Positions 1-7,043 of a stretch of 16,356 nucleotides of DNA are shown here, in pieces. The stretch is from CAZMXS01 sp964570325. Lineage in GTDB: Bacteria > Verrucomicrobiota > Kiritimatiellia > CAIQIC01 > CAZMXS01. The DNA is taken from positions 1 to 16,356 of the forward strand of contig CAZMXS010000089.1 of NCBI GenBank assembly GCA_964570325.1, read 5' to 3'. The notes below the pieces were generated by a model. That model did no database searches. It was given only the letters and a program-made list of their open reading frames with translations, and had not been told where the DNA came from. Position 1 is the first letter of the stretch. The number at the start of each line of letters is the position of its first letter. The translations under genes and the position numbers were made by a program.

Positions 1-44
1 TCGGCTGCTGGGGTCAGGTCAAAATCGGCTGCTGGGGTCAGGTC
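1..44. repeat. Tandem duplication of an element end (24-bp unit)
   Basis: The 20-mer TCGGCTGCTGGGGTCAGGTC occurs at 1-20 and again at 25-44, separated by AAAA, so the unit is 24 bp. The second copy leads into the terminal inverted repeat of the element at 34-235; the first stops after GGTC and is therefore a solo, truncated end. The left edge of the window may cut a longer array. It looks like a partial extra copy of the element's terminus plus its flank. This is read directly from the sequence. Confidence 0.9.
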
Positions 45-235
45 TATATAACCATACAAATGGATTGGCGGGAGGATGGGGTTTCAAACGGGCATGGCAA
101 GGCCGCTGAGAATCCATCTGGAGGGCGGGTGATCTTTCCGGCCGATGGGGCGTAAACGGCGCATGGAAAAGGACCGGTGGCTGCGCGCCCGACATCAGGC
201 GGTGGAGACTTGTATAAAAATATAGACCTGACCCC
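34..235 (+). mobile_element. MITE-like non-autonomous element, copy 1, with relict RAYT/IS200-like transposase ends
   Basis: This 202-bp element is bounded by perfect 16-bp inverted repeats: GGGGTCAGGTCTATAT at 34-49 and ATATAGACCTGACCCC at 220-235. Inside, the ATG at 94 opens MARPLRIHLEGG and then meets a TGA at 130-132. In the same frame the reading continues (MGRKRRMEKDRW... from 145) and ends ...AVETCIKI at a TAG (223-225) inside the right repeat. MARPLRI followed by an EGG-like turn matches, from family knowledge, the start of REP-associated tyrosine transposases of the Y1_Tnp/IS200-like family, so the element looks like such a gene with the catalytic middle (HUH and Tyr motifs) deleted. 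It cannot move by itself and would need a related transposase elsewhere. The element boundaries are certain; the RAYT derivation is inferred. Confidence 0.8.
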
Positions 236-306
236 TCAAGATTCTGATCCGCCTGGATACGGTTACGAGATCATAAGACGTGTACCGATAGATCTTTCCT
301 ATGGGT

Positions 307-1545
307 TTACTCCCGCGTCCTCCACAGGGCCTCGATCGGAATGGCCCACAGGCAATCTCCAAACGGAACGATGGTGTCGCCCGCGTACAGAACAACGCCT
401 TGTACGAACCGTGCTTTCAGATGGTGCGCGAGTTCCTTGAGACCTTCGAAATCGTCGGAGCGCACCGTCGAGGAGGCTTTCACCTCCAACCCGGCAAGTC
501 GGCCGTCTGCCGCCTCGATAATGAAGTCCACCTCTGTTCCGGTAGCCGTTCTGAAGTGCCAGGCTGTGACCGGCGTATCCGACCATGACGCCTGTTTAAG
601 TAGTTCGGCTAGAACGAAGTTTTCAAACAGAGGGCCTTTCTGCGGCGAGCTGTCCTGGTAGGTCAACTGGTTGACGCCGCTCAGATAGGCCCCGAGTCCT
701 GAATCACACAGGTAGAGCTTGGACGCCTTGACGAGGCGTTTGCCGTGATTGGCGGACCATGCGGGAATAGTGCGTACTAGGAATGTAGTTTCCAGAAGCG
801 TGAGGTATCGCTTCAAGGTGCTGTGCGGTATGCCGATAGCGCGGGATATGTCTGCCATGTTCAACAGTCCGCCGATCCGGGCGGCCAGGATGGAGAGAAG
901 GCGCGGCATGTCAGACAACCCTTCGATGTGCGCAAGGTCTCTTACGTCGCGCTGAAGAATGGATGTCAGGTAGGAGCCAAACCAAGCGCGGCGTCTTTCT
1001 GCATCCTTGCGTCCGACGGCTTCGGGAAAGCCGCCACGGAGCACCTTCTGTCCAATGTCGTTCTTCCGAGAGGTTATTTGTCCTGCGCGGAATGGTGTCG
1101 ATTTGAACAAACGAGATATGAAGTTCTCCTGCACGCCTTCCAATTCGCCTTGCGACAGGGGCCACAGGGAAACGATCTCCATGCGGCCGGCAAGGGATTC
1201 AGAGACTTTCGGAAGCAGGAGGATGTTGGCGGAGCCGGTCAGGAGAAAGCGGCCGGGTTTACGGTCCCGGTCAACGCTTGCCTTAATGGCCGGGAATAGC
1301 GCCGGGGCCTTCTGGACCTCGTCAATAACAGCCGTGCCCAGACCTTGCAGGAATCCTGCCGGATCATGAGTGGCCGCCGCGAGCACAGCTGCGTCGTCGA
1401 GCGTCAGATAAGTGGCTGACGGCACGTCCTGAGCGATCTTCTGGGCCAAGGTGGTCTTACCGGTCTGTCGGGCACCGTTCAGAAAGACAACGGGGGTGTC
1501 CTTCAAGGCTGTCTTGATATGTTGCTCGATATTTCTCTGGTACAT
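307..1545 (-). CDS. AAA_14/DUF4143 family ATPase
   Basis: This 412-residue protein has the length and architecture of the AAA_14 plus DUF4143 family. Walker A is GARQTGKTT (residues 24-32), Walker B is AVIDEVQ (72-78), and LLTGSAN near residue 100 is the sensor-1-like segment. A winged-helix-like middle (around GIPHSTLKRYLTLL) follows, and the C-terminal DUF4143 part contains GTEVDFII...GLEVKAS, which resembles the E/D-x-K core of PD-(D/E)xK nuclease folds. The proteins are cytosolic; their biological role is not established, although they are common in accessory regions. The ATG at 1545 sits in a small hairpin (1545-1561), with no strong Shine-Dalgarno sequence. The gene is alone between two direct copies of a 202-bp mobile element and is intact. 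The family call is secure; the function is unknown. Confidence 0.93.
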   Translation of the reverse strand: MYQRNIEQHIKTALKDTPVVFLNGARQTGKTTLAQKIAQDVPSATYLTLDDAAVLAAATHDPAGFLQGLGTAVIDEVQKAPALFPAIKASVDRDRKPGRFLLTGSANILLLPKVSESLAGRMEIVSLWPLSQGELEGVQENFISRLFKSTPFRAGQITSRKNDIGQKVLRGGFPEAVGRKDAERRRAWFGSYLTSILQRDVRDLAHIEGLSDMPRLLSILAARIGGLLNMADISRAIGIPHSTLKRYLTLLETTFLVRTIPAWSANHGKRLVKASKLYLCDSGLGAYLSGVNQLTYQDSSPQKGPLFENFVLAELLKQASWSDTPVTAWHFRTATGTEVDFIIEAADGRLAGLEVKASSTVRSDDFEGLKELAHHLKARFVQGVVLYAGDTIVPFGDCLWAIPIEALWRTRE

Positions 1546-1561
1546 GGCGACAATCTCGCCA
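1545..1561. promoter_or_regulatory. Inverted repeat over the ATPase start codon
   Basis: TGGCGA (1545-1550) and TCGCCA (1556-1561) form a perfect 6-bp inverted repeat with the 5-base spacer CAATC. It begins at the first base of the reverse-strand start codon. It could be an operator for a dimeric regulator or an mRNA hairpin limiting translation initiation. The inverted repeat is seen; a regulatory role is inferred and weak. Confidence 0.35.
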
Positions 1562-1661
1562 TTACGTGGTGAAATTGCAAGCTCTTTGTCCGGTAACGGG
1601 CTGGGCCGGGAATCTGCGCGGGACGCTTGGGACGCCGATTTCAGACTCTTTTATGGCTAAT

Positions 1662-1863
1662 GGGGTCAGGTCTATATAACCATACAAATGGATTGGCGGG
1701 AGGGTGTGGTTTCATACGGGCATGGCAAGGCCGCTGAGAATCGATGTGGAGGGCGGGTGATCTTTCCGGCTGATGGGGCGTAAACGGCGCATGGAAAAGG
1801 ACCGGTGGCGGCGCGCTCGACATCGGGTGGTGGAGACTTGTCTAAAAATATAGACCTGACCCC
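1662..1863 (+). mobile_element. MITE-like non-autonomous element, copy 2, with relict RAYT/IS200-like transposase ends
   Basis: This copy has the same 202-bp length and orientation as the one at 34-235, with 11 substitutions and no indels by hand alignment (about 95% identical). The 16-bp terminal repeats are intact at 1662-1677 and 1848-1863. The relict frame starts with ATG at 1722 (MARPLRIDVEGG), has the same TGA at 1758-1760, and ends at the same TAG within the right repeat (...VVETCLKI). The shared internal deletion and shared stop codon show that the deleted form itself was copied, or that the segment was duplicated, rather than each copy decaying independently. The two direct copies could recombine and excise or duplicate the ATPase gene between them. 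Confidence 0.8.
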
Positions 1864-1883
1864 TCAAGATTCCCCTCAAGATT
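1860..1883. repeat. 12-bp tandem duplication at the right end of element copy 2
   Basis: CCCCTCAAGATT occurs twice in direct succession (1860-1871 and 1872-1883). The first copy contains the last four bases of the element's right terminal repeat plus the adjoining TCAAGATT, which also follows copy 1 (236-243). It mirrors the extra terminus found at the left of copy 1. From here to 2063 (about 180 bases) I see no gene. Confidence 0.85.
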
Positions 1884-2063
1884 ATCGTGCCTGGTTCAGT
1901 TCTTTATGCGTGTTTGCGCCCGTCCGGTACGTTGGTGAATGGGCCGAACAAGATGGTCTGTTGAAAAAGCATAACCAGTGGATTCTGCGTGATCATGGGT
2001 TGGCAGAGAGGGCCGGGAATATGAATGCCAAGCGACTGTCGGATTACCGCGGAACGGGCTGGG

Positions 2064-4100
2064 TTACATGGTGAAGCGGGCGACCTGGCGTTGAAGTTCT
2101 GCCGCCGCCGCGCGCAGATCCTGCACGGCCGCGACGATTTGGGCCAGGCCGGCCGTCGTCTGAACGGCTTTATCACTGATCTGGCCCATAGCCTGGCTGA
2201 TCTCGGCGGCGCCTTGGGACTGCTCGCGCATGCCGTTGTTGACCTGTTCAAAACGCGGCCCCATGGCTTGGACTTGGGCAATCGTGGCTCCGAGCCGGTT
2301 GCCGGTTTCACCGGCGACCTGCGTTCCGGATTTGACTTCGCGCACAAAAATATCCATTTCGCGGACGCCGGCATCCACGGCCTCCTGCATGTCGCGGATG
2401 ATACGTTCGATATCCAGCGTTGCGATTGCTGTTTGATCGGCCAGCCGGCGGATTTCCCGCGCCACGACGGCGAAGCCCACGCCATACGCGCCCGCTTTTT
2501 CCGCCTCAATGGCCGCGTTGAGCGAGAGCAGGTTGGTCTGGTCCGCCACCTTGGTGATGGTCGTGATAACGGAATTGATGCTGGTGGCCTTGCTGTTGAT
2601 GGCGGACAGACGCTGCGAAATTCCGCTGGTGGCCTGGAGCAGCCGTTCCATGGTGCTGGCCAACTGCTTCAGGCTTGCCTGTCCCGCGTCGGCATGGGCC
2701 GCCGTGGAGGCGGACATTTCTCGCACATTCTGCATCGTGTTCGCCAGTTCGTGCGCTGTGGCGGATATTTGATGCACCGACGCGGCCACCTCCGCGGTGG
2801 TCGTCTTGTTCGCCTGCACCGTCTCCTCCTGCTCCCGGCAGATGTTCGTGATCCGGCTGGCGGCCTGTTCCAGCATGTCCGCCGATTGCCGGATCAAGCG
2901 GGTCTGATCCTGCAGGCTGGCGGTCATGCGCCCGAAGGCCTGGCCCAGGACGCCGATCTCGTCACGGCGCGCGGCGCCGGCCCAATCGGTTTGCAGGTTG
3001 CCGGCGGCCACGCGCTCGGCCGACCGGGTCAGCGCCGCGAGCGGGCGGGAGACGAGGCGCCGGGTCAGCGCCATGATGATCATGATCACCACCGCCCCAA
3101 CCACGGCCATGCACGTCAGCAGGCGTCGGAACTTGAAGGTTACCGCGGAGATGACTTCATCATAGTCGCGGCAACTGACTATATACCACGAGTGCAGGAC
3201 ATTAAAACGTTCGGAGGAAAATCGCGCCACGGTGTAGACTTTGCGTTTACCCTCGAACGTCAGGTCAAACTCGGTTTGCCCTGCGCGTACCCGTTCCATG
3301 ATTGGCGCCACGAGTTGGCCGGCGTCAGCCTGCAAAATCCATTCCTTGCGGGGGTGGGAAATGATCAGCCCGCGTTCATCCAGCATGACCAGGTAGCCGG
3401 TTTGGCCGATGCGGGCCTCGTTCAGGAAAAAGTCCGTGAAATAATCCATGCGCGGAGCCACGATCAGCGCGCCCAGCAGCCGGTCCGCATCCCGGATGGG
3501 CGCCGCTACCACGAAGATCGGATTGCCGCGCAGGATGCTGGGATAAACCTCGCTGATGAAATATTCGCTGCCGCCGAAGACCTTCTGGATGTAGCTGTAT
3601 TGCGGCCCGCATTTGCCGATGGTTTTTCCGTCCACGGTATCCATGACAAAATTGCCGTTCCCGATCTTCCGTGTGCCGTTGGTCAGGTCCAAGGTCAGGG
3701 TTTGGTTGGCCGGCAGGTGGATCGCCACGGGAATGTTTTCGCAGTAGGGCAGGATGCCGTGCATGGTGGACAGGTAGGCCTGAGCGGCCCGCCGTGTTTC
3801 GGGATCGAGCGGCTGGCGGCAGAGGGCCTGAACGCGGGGGTCGAGGGCGATGGTTTGCGCCAGCCGGATTTGCGCGTCAATCCACTGGATCAGCGCTTGA
3901 TTGGTTTTGTCGGCGATGATGCCGGCCATCTCCAGGTGTTGCTCGATGGCATGCGCGCGCTCGCGCACATATAACAGCAGGCCCAATCCGCCCAGGAGCA
4001 AGATAATGGCCGGCAGCACCCACAACAGGTATTGCGTGGCGATGCTGCGCAGGCAGGAGATCTTCCAGGCGCCATGCGGTTGATGAGCCTGATTGTTCAT
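2064..4100 (-). CDS. Methyl-accepting chemotaxis protein, WspA-like signalling tip
   Basis: From the ATG at 4100 the protein is 678 residues: TM1 (about 24-45), a roughly 280-residue periplasmic sensor of double-Cache type (a PSILRGNPIFVVAAPIRD stretch is typical), TM2 (about 326-345), HAMP (to about 400), and a coiled-coil signalling domain. The conserved tip NLLSLNAAIEAEKAG...GFAVVAREIRRLADQT lies near 520-555. EAEKAG in place of the usual EAARAG, and the ATLDIE...VDAGVREMD continuation, resemble WspA-type surface-sensing receptors. It senses an extracytoplasmic ligand and controls a CheA-type kinase; the ligand is unknown. A TTG at 4142 could add 14 residues, but MNNQ at 4100 is preferred because it has an AGG at a usable distance. 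The gene lies 54 bases downstream of the CoA-transferase gene on the same strand. No CheA, CheW or Wsp partner is in the window. Confidence 0.93.
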   Translation of the reverse strand: MNNQAHQPHGAWKISCLRSIATQYLLWVLPAIILLLGGLGLLLYVRERAHAIEQHLEMAGIIADKTNQALIQWIDAQIRLAQTIALDPRVQALCRQPLDPETRRAAQAYLSTMHGILPYCENIPVAIHLPANQTLTLDLTNGTRKIGNGNFVMDTVDGKTIGKCGPQYSYIQKVFGGSEYFISEVYPSILRGNPIFVVAAPIRDADRLLGALIVAPRMDYFTDFFLNEARIGQTGYLVMLDERGLIISHPRKEWILQADAGQLVAPIMERVRAGQTEFDLTFEGKRKVYTVARFSSERFNVLHSWYIVSCRDYDEVISAVTFKFRRLLTCMAVVGAVVIMIIMALTRRLVSRPLAALTRSAERVAAGNLQTDWAGAARRDEIGVLGQAFGRMTASLQDQTRLIRQSADMLEQAASRITNICREQEETVQANKTTTAEVAASVHQISATAHELANTMQNVREMSASTAAHADAGQASLKQLASTMERLLQATSGISQRLSAINSKATSINSVITTITKVADQTNLLSLNAAIEAEKAGAYGVGFAVVAREIRRLADQTAIATLDIERIIRDMQEAVDAGVREMDIFVREVKSGTQVAGETGNRLGATIAQVQAMGPRFEQVNNGMREQSQGAAEISQAMGQISDKAVQTTAGLAQIVAAVQDLRAAAAELQRQVARFTM

Positions 4101-4154
4101 CACGATTGCCTGAAACTTCAACAAAACTGGCGGGATTGTCAAGCGGGGGTCGGA

Positions 4155-5456
4155 TTAAAAAAGGCGCATCTCCTCCGCCGCGCGCAGGAGGTCGTCCCGG
4201 AACCGGGGATGGGCGATGCTGACAATGCCCAGCGCCCGCTCGCGGGACGAAAGCCCTTTCAGGTTGACCATGCCGTACTCCGTGGCCAGGTAATGCACGT
4301 CCATGCGCGGCGTGGTCACCATTGCGCCCGCGGCCAGGCGCGGCACGACCCGCGAAATCTCTCCGTTTTTTGCGGTCGAATAAAACGCCAGGATGGCCTT
4401 GCCGCCGCGCGACTGGTAGGCGCCTCGAACAAAATCCAGTTGCCCACCTGTCCCGCTGACCTGCGCGCCTTCCAGCGATTCCGCGTTACACTGGCCCGTC
4501 AGATCCACTTCGAGGATGGAATTGACGGCGATCATGTTGTCGTTACGGGCAATAACCGCCGGATCCATTACGTATTCCGAGCACAGGCTCTCCATGCTCG
4601 GATTGTCGTTCAGGAATTCAAACGTATCGCGCGTCCCGTAAGCCAACGAAAAGACATGCTTGCGTGGATGAAAATTCTTCCGGCGGCCGTTGGCCACCCC
4701 GGCCCGGATCAACTCCACTGTGCCTGGGCCCAGCAGTTCGGTGTGGATGCCCAAGTCTTTGTGGTTCATCAAGCTGCCGGCCACGGCGTTCGGCAGGTTG
4801 CCGATGCCCAGTTGGAGAGTGGCGCCGTCAGGAATCTGCTCCGCAATCAGGCGTCCGATCGGCGCATCCTCCGGGCGTGGCGGTGAGATGTCCCACTCGA
4901 GGAGTGGGGCATGATTTTCCACGATGGCGGTGGCCTCGGAAACATGCACGAAGGTGTCGCCGAACACCCGCGGCAGGTGAACATTGACTTCCAGCAGCAG
5001 GCGGCGGCAGTGGCGCGCCGCCACGGACATGAAGCCGGCGTTGCCAAAACTGCAGAACCCCGCCCGATCCATCGGCGAAACGGTGGAAACGACCACGTCT
5101 ACGCGCATATTTTCCCGCAGCAGGCGCGGCACCTGGTGAAAATAGCTGGGCACATAGTGAATGAGCCCGACCTTCACACCGTTGCGGATTGCACGGCTGA
5201 CGAACCAGGCATTGGGTTGCACGCAGTCGCAGACGCCCACATCGAACAACGTGCGCGCCAGGTGTTCCTGCGGATTGAAGCTGTAGACCTTGATATCGCG
5301 CAATTCACCCGCCCGCGCCCGTCTCGCGATTGCTTCCAGCAGCGCCGGCGGTTCCGCGATGTTCGTGGCCACGACGATCGTATCGCCGGTCTGCACCAAG
5401 GCGGCCGCCTCTTCCGGCGAACGCCGGCGCTCCGCATAGATGGCATTGATATCCAT
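4155..5456 (-). CDS. Acetyl-CoA hydrolase/transferase family protein (4-hydroxybutyrate CoA-transferase-like)
   Basis: This 433-residue protein matches the family I CoA-transferase/acetyl-CoA hydrolase fold in length and motifs. The segment GIHTELLGPG places the catalytic glutamate at E240, where it would form the glutamyl-CoA thioester. SGTGGQLDF (334-342) is the glycine-rich loop that contacts CoA in this family, and LQLGIGNLPNAV (214-225) is also characteristic. The reaction is transfer of CoA between acyl-CoA and a carboxylate, such as acetate with butyryl- or 4-hydroxybutyryl-CoA, in cytosolic fermentation or carbon salvage; the exact substrate cannot be read from the sequence. It is probably co-transcribed with the downstream chemoreceptor (54-base gap). 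The start ATG at 5456 is only weakly supported by an upstream GGA. The family is secure; the subfamily is moderate. Confidence 0.9.
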   Translation of the reverse strand: MDINAIYAERRRSPEEAAALVQTGDTIVVATNIAEPPALLEAIARRARAGELRDIKVYSFNPQEHLARTLFDVGVCDCVQPNAWFVSRAIRNGVKVGLIHYVPSYFHQVPRLLRENMRVDVVVSTVSPMDRAGFCSFGNAGFMSVAARHCRRLLLEVNVHLPRVFGDTFVHVSEATAIVENHAPLLEWDISPPRPEDAPIGRLIAEQIPDGATLQLGIGNLPNAVAGSLMNHKDLGIHTELLGPGTVELIRAGVANGRRKNFHPRKHVFSLAYGTRDTFEFLNDNPSMESLCSEYVMDPAVIARNDNMIAVNSILEVDLTGQCNAESLEGAQVSGTGGQLDFVRGAYQSRGGKAILAFYSTAKNGEISRVVPRLAAGAMVTTPRMDVHYLATEYGMVNLKGLSSRERALGIVSIAHPRFRDDLLRAAEEMRLF

Positions 5457-5538
5457 AGTCCGTTTTCAGATTGGGCGGATGGGCGACGAGCAGGGCTCGT
5501 CCCCGGCGGTCGTCAGCGCCATCAGACCGCCAGCAACC

Positions 5539-5559
5539 ATAATCAGCTCGATTATTATG
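5539..5559 (-). promoter_or_regulatory. Palindrome and -10-like box upstream of the CoA-transferase gene
   Basis: ATAATC (5539-5544) and GATTAT (5550-5555) form a perfect 6-bp inverted repeat with a 5-base spacer, about 85-100 bases upstream of the start codon. Read on the reverse strand, CATAAT (5554-5559) resembles a -10 hexamer and overlaps one arm. No convincing -35 hexamer accompanies it. A regulator bound here could block the promoter. The palindrome is seen; its role is inferred. Confidence 0.3.
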
Positions 5560-5720
5560 TTTCTATCCCTTCAGGCTCGGGTTGTTGGCCGGCACGAATT
5601 GATTTCATACGGACCAGATTCCGATACCAGAACGGGATTCCCGGTTCAAGCCTTGACGCGCGTGATTCCGCGTAATCGGGTTGATCGCGACGGGCGGGTG
5701 AATCCTTGCGTCCGCGTCCG

Positions 5721-5794
5721 ATTGTCATTCCGAGGCGAACGGCGGTGTCGGAGTCAAGGAATCTCAAACTGGGGGGGGCAAAACGAGATTTCTT
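5721..5794. repeat. Degenerate dispersed inverted repeat (TCATTCCGAG...GGAATCTC type)
   Basis: The stretch starts TTGTCATTCCGAGG and reaches AAGGAATCTC (5756-5765). After a spacer with eight G residues it is mirrored by GAGATTTCTT (5785-5794), one mismatch from the reverse complement of that arm. The TCATTCCGAG...AGGAATCTC layout resembles intergenic repeats I know from many bacterial genomes. No transposase is associated. Assignment to a repeat family needs a genome-wide search. Confidence 0.4.
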
Positions 5795-5910
5795 GGCGCA
5801 CGCAGTCAGGTGCCGCAGCCTCAAGATAACAGACAAACGGGAAACGTTCGCGCGTCCGGTAGCCTTGGACGGCTGTTCGTACAGCACGCAGTCAATCCAC
5901 ATGCGCGCAG

Positions 5911-6921
5911 TCAGGCCACGGTTGACCCGCGCGAAATCAATTCGGAGGCGACCGGGATTTGTTCGGGGCGGCGGTGGTTATGCTGAATGATGTTCAGCAA
6001 AAGGTCTACCGCGCGCGCGCCGACGTCGAACAGGTTCGGCCGCACGGTGGTGATCGGCGGCGCGCAATAGCGCGCGGCCTCCAAGTCGTCGTAGCCGGCG
6101 ACCGCGACATCCTGCGGCACGCGCAGCCCGGCATCCCGGATTGCGTGGACCGCGCCGATCGCCATTAAATCGTTCGCGCAATAGATCGCCGTCGGCCGGT
6201 CGTCGCGCGCGATCAGCTTGCGGGTTTCCTGGTAGGCGGGCTCCTCGCGCCAGTAGGCGGGGGCACAGATAGACGGGTCAACCGGCAGGCCGGCGGCGCG
6301 CATGGCTGCGTGGAAGCCGGTCTTGCGTTGCATGCCGTCCTCAGAGGAAAGATCGCCCATCAGCATCCCGATCCGGCGATGCCCGAGCCCCGCGAGATGA
6401 TTGATGGCCAGCGCCACTGACTGCAACTGGTCCACTCCGACCGCGTTGACCAGCGGAGAATCGAGGAACTTGTTGACGAAGACGAACGGCAGTTTGCGCG
6501 ATTGCAGCGCGAGCACTTCGTCCGGCACCGCCGGATAGTAGATGACATTGTAAACGATGACTCCGTCCACCAGCCAGTTCTGGGCGACATGCTCGAACGA
6601 GAGCGCCTCGCGCGTCCACGTGTTGGTGGGGAAAAGCATCAGCGCGTAGTCGCGCCGCGAGCAACTCTCTGCGACGCTTTGCACGATCGGCTGGGTATAG
6701 GGCTCCAATTGCGGCGTGATCAGCGCGATCACCTGTGTTTTCTGCCGGGCGAGTCCACGGGCCAGTCGGTTTGGCTGATAATCCATCCGCTCCAGAGCCG
6801 CCAAGACCCGCTGCCGTGTGACCTCGCTGATCCGCTCATCGTTGTGAATGACCCGCGACACCGTCGTGTGCGTCACTCCAGCCGAACGGGCCACATCCTT
6901 GATCGTTACGCGTTTACTCAT
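5911..6921 (-). CDS. LacI/GalR family transcriptional regulator
   Basis: This 336-residue protein has standard LacI/GalR length and layout. The N-terminal helix-turn-helix is VTIKDVARSAGVTHTTVSRV (5-24), followed by the hinge helix RLARGLARQKT (about 53-63) that inserts in the minor groove of the operator. The remainder is a periplasmic-binding-protein-like effector domain; the IYCANDLMAIGAV and VAVAGYDD segments are typical of it. It should bind a sugar or related small molecule in the cytosol and release or engage its operator accordingly. It is divergent from the giant secreted protein gene, and the shared 179-base gap contains paired inverted sites that are good operator candidates, one just upstream of this start codon. 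The likely role is local control of the giant gene plus autoregulation. The effector is unknown. Confidence 0.95.
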   Translation of the reverse strand: MSKRVTIKDVARSAGVTHTTVSRVIHNDERISEVTRQRVLAALERMDYQPNRLARGLARQKTQVIALITPQLEPYTQPIVQSVAESCSRRDYALMLFPTNTWTREALSFEHVAQNWLVDGVIVYNVIYYPAVPDEVLALQSRKLPFVFVNKFLDSPLVNAVGVDQLQSVALAINHLAGLGHRRIGMLMGDLSSEDGMQRKTGFHAAMRAAGLPVDPSICAPAYWREEPAYQETRKLIARDDRPTAIYCANDLMAIGAVHAIRDAGLRVPQDVAVAGYDDLEAARYCAPPITTVRPNLFDVGARAVDLLLNIIQHNHRRPEQIPVASELISRGSTVA

Positions 6922-6937
6922 TGTTACACCACTATTT

Positions 6938-6947
6938 TATGCACACG
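6938..6947. promoter_or_regulatory. Candidate LacI-family operator arm, lacI-proximal
   Basis: TATGCACACG (6938-6947) is the exact reverse complement of CGTGTGCATA at 7044-7053. It lies 17-26 bases upstream of the regulator's start codon, just past a possible reverse-strand -10 box, a sensible place for autorepression. Each site alone is only weakly palindromic, so the binding unit could be the two arms joined by a DNA loop or a longer degenerate operator. Confidence 0.45.
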
Positions 6948-6955
6948 CTCATCTA

Positions 6956-6983
6956 TTTGTAAGAAATGCCAATAAAAATGCAA
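6956..6983 (-). promoter_or_regulatory. Possible promoter of the lacI-like gene
   Basis: On the reverse strand TTGCAT (6978-6983) and TACAAA (6956-6961) are separated by 16 bases, giving a weak sigma-70-like promoter in a strongly AT-rich stretch. Transcription would start near 6949, next to the TATGCACACG arm. The match is imperfect (4 of 6 at -10). Confidence 0.3.
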
Positions 6984-7005
6984 TAAAAAAAAGTCAAAAA
7001 CGGTA

Positions 7006-7034
7006 TTGACATCACTAAAACTGTTAATAATTAT
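7006..7034 (+). promoter_or_regulatory. Promoter of the giant secreted protein gene
   Basis: TTGACA (7006-7011) is a perfect -35 hexamer. Seventeen bases on, AATTAT (7029-7034) is a 4-of-6 -10 hexamer within a run of A and T. Transcription would begin near 7041, directly at the second inverted site (7044-7053), and leave a leader of about 60 bases before the start codon at 7101. Confidence 0.5.
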
Positions 7035-7043
7035 ATGCTTTAA

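Larger units (their letters stand above)
5457..5910. other. Non-coding gap between CoA-transferase and lacI-like genes
   Basis: I see no credible gene in these 454 bases: the short open frames have no recognisable motif or good ribosome-binding site. The gap holds a palindrome upstream of the CoA-transferase gene (5539-5555), a degenerate dispersed repeat (5721-5794) containing a G8 tract (5771-5778), and two copies of CGCAGTCAGG (5801-5810 and about 5905-5914). No hairpin followed by a T tract ends the lacI-like transcript, so read-through into the CoA-transferase gene is possible. Confidence 0.6.

Noticed and set aside
177..440. Forward frame beginning MAARPTSGGGDL, and its twin at 1805 beginning MAARSTSGGGDL
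   Set aside because: Both start inside the 202-bp elements and are similar only because the elements are repeats; downstream they run into unrelated sequence.
1..1883. CRISPR array or integron attC sites suggested by the repeated ends and hairpins
   Set aside because: There are only two 202-bp copies around a whole gene with no regular short repeats and spacers, and the integron core sites are absent.
2025..3974. A 649-residue forward frame opposite the chemoreceptor gene
   Set aside because: It is the antisense of an unmistakable MCP (HAMP and conserved signalling tip) and has no recognisable features of its own.
4101..4142. Extending the chemoreceptor to the TTG at 4142
   Set aside because: The added 14 residues are not needed for TM1 or the domain layout, and the ATG at 4100 has a better spaced AGG; it is kept only as an alternative.
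4032..5675. Forward frames of 284 and 254 residues opposite the CoA-transferase gene
   Set aside because: The reverse strand encodes a complete CoA-transferase with its catalytic glutamate; the forward frames have no motifs.
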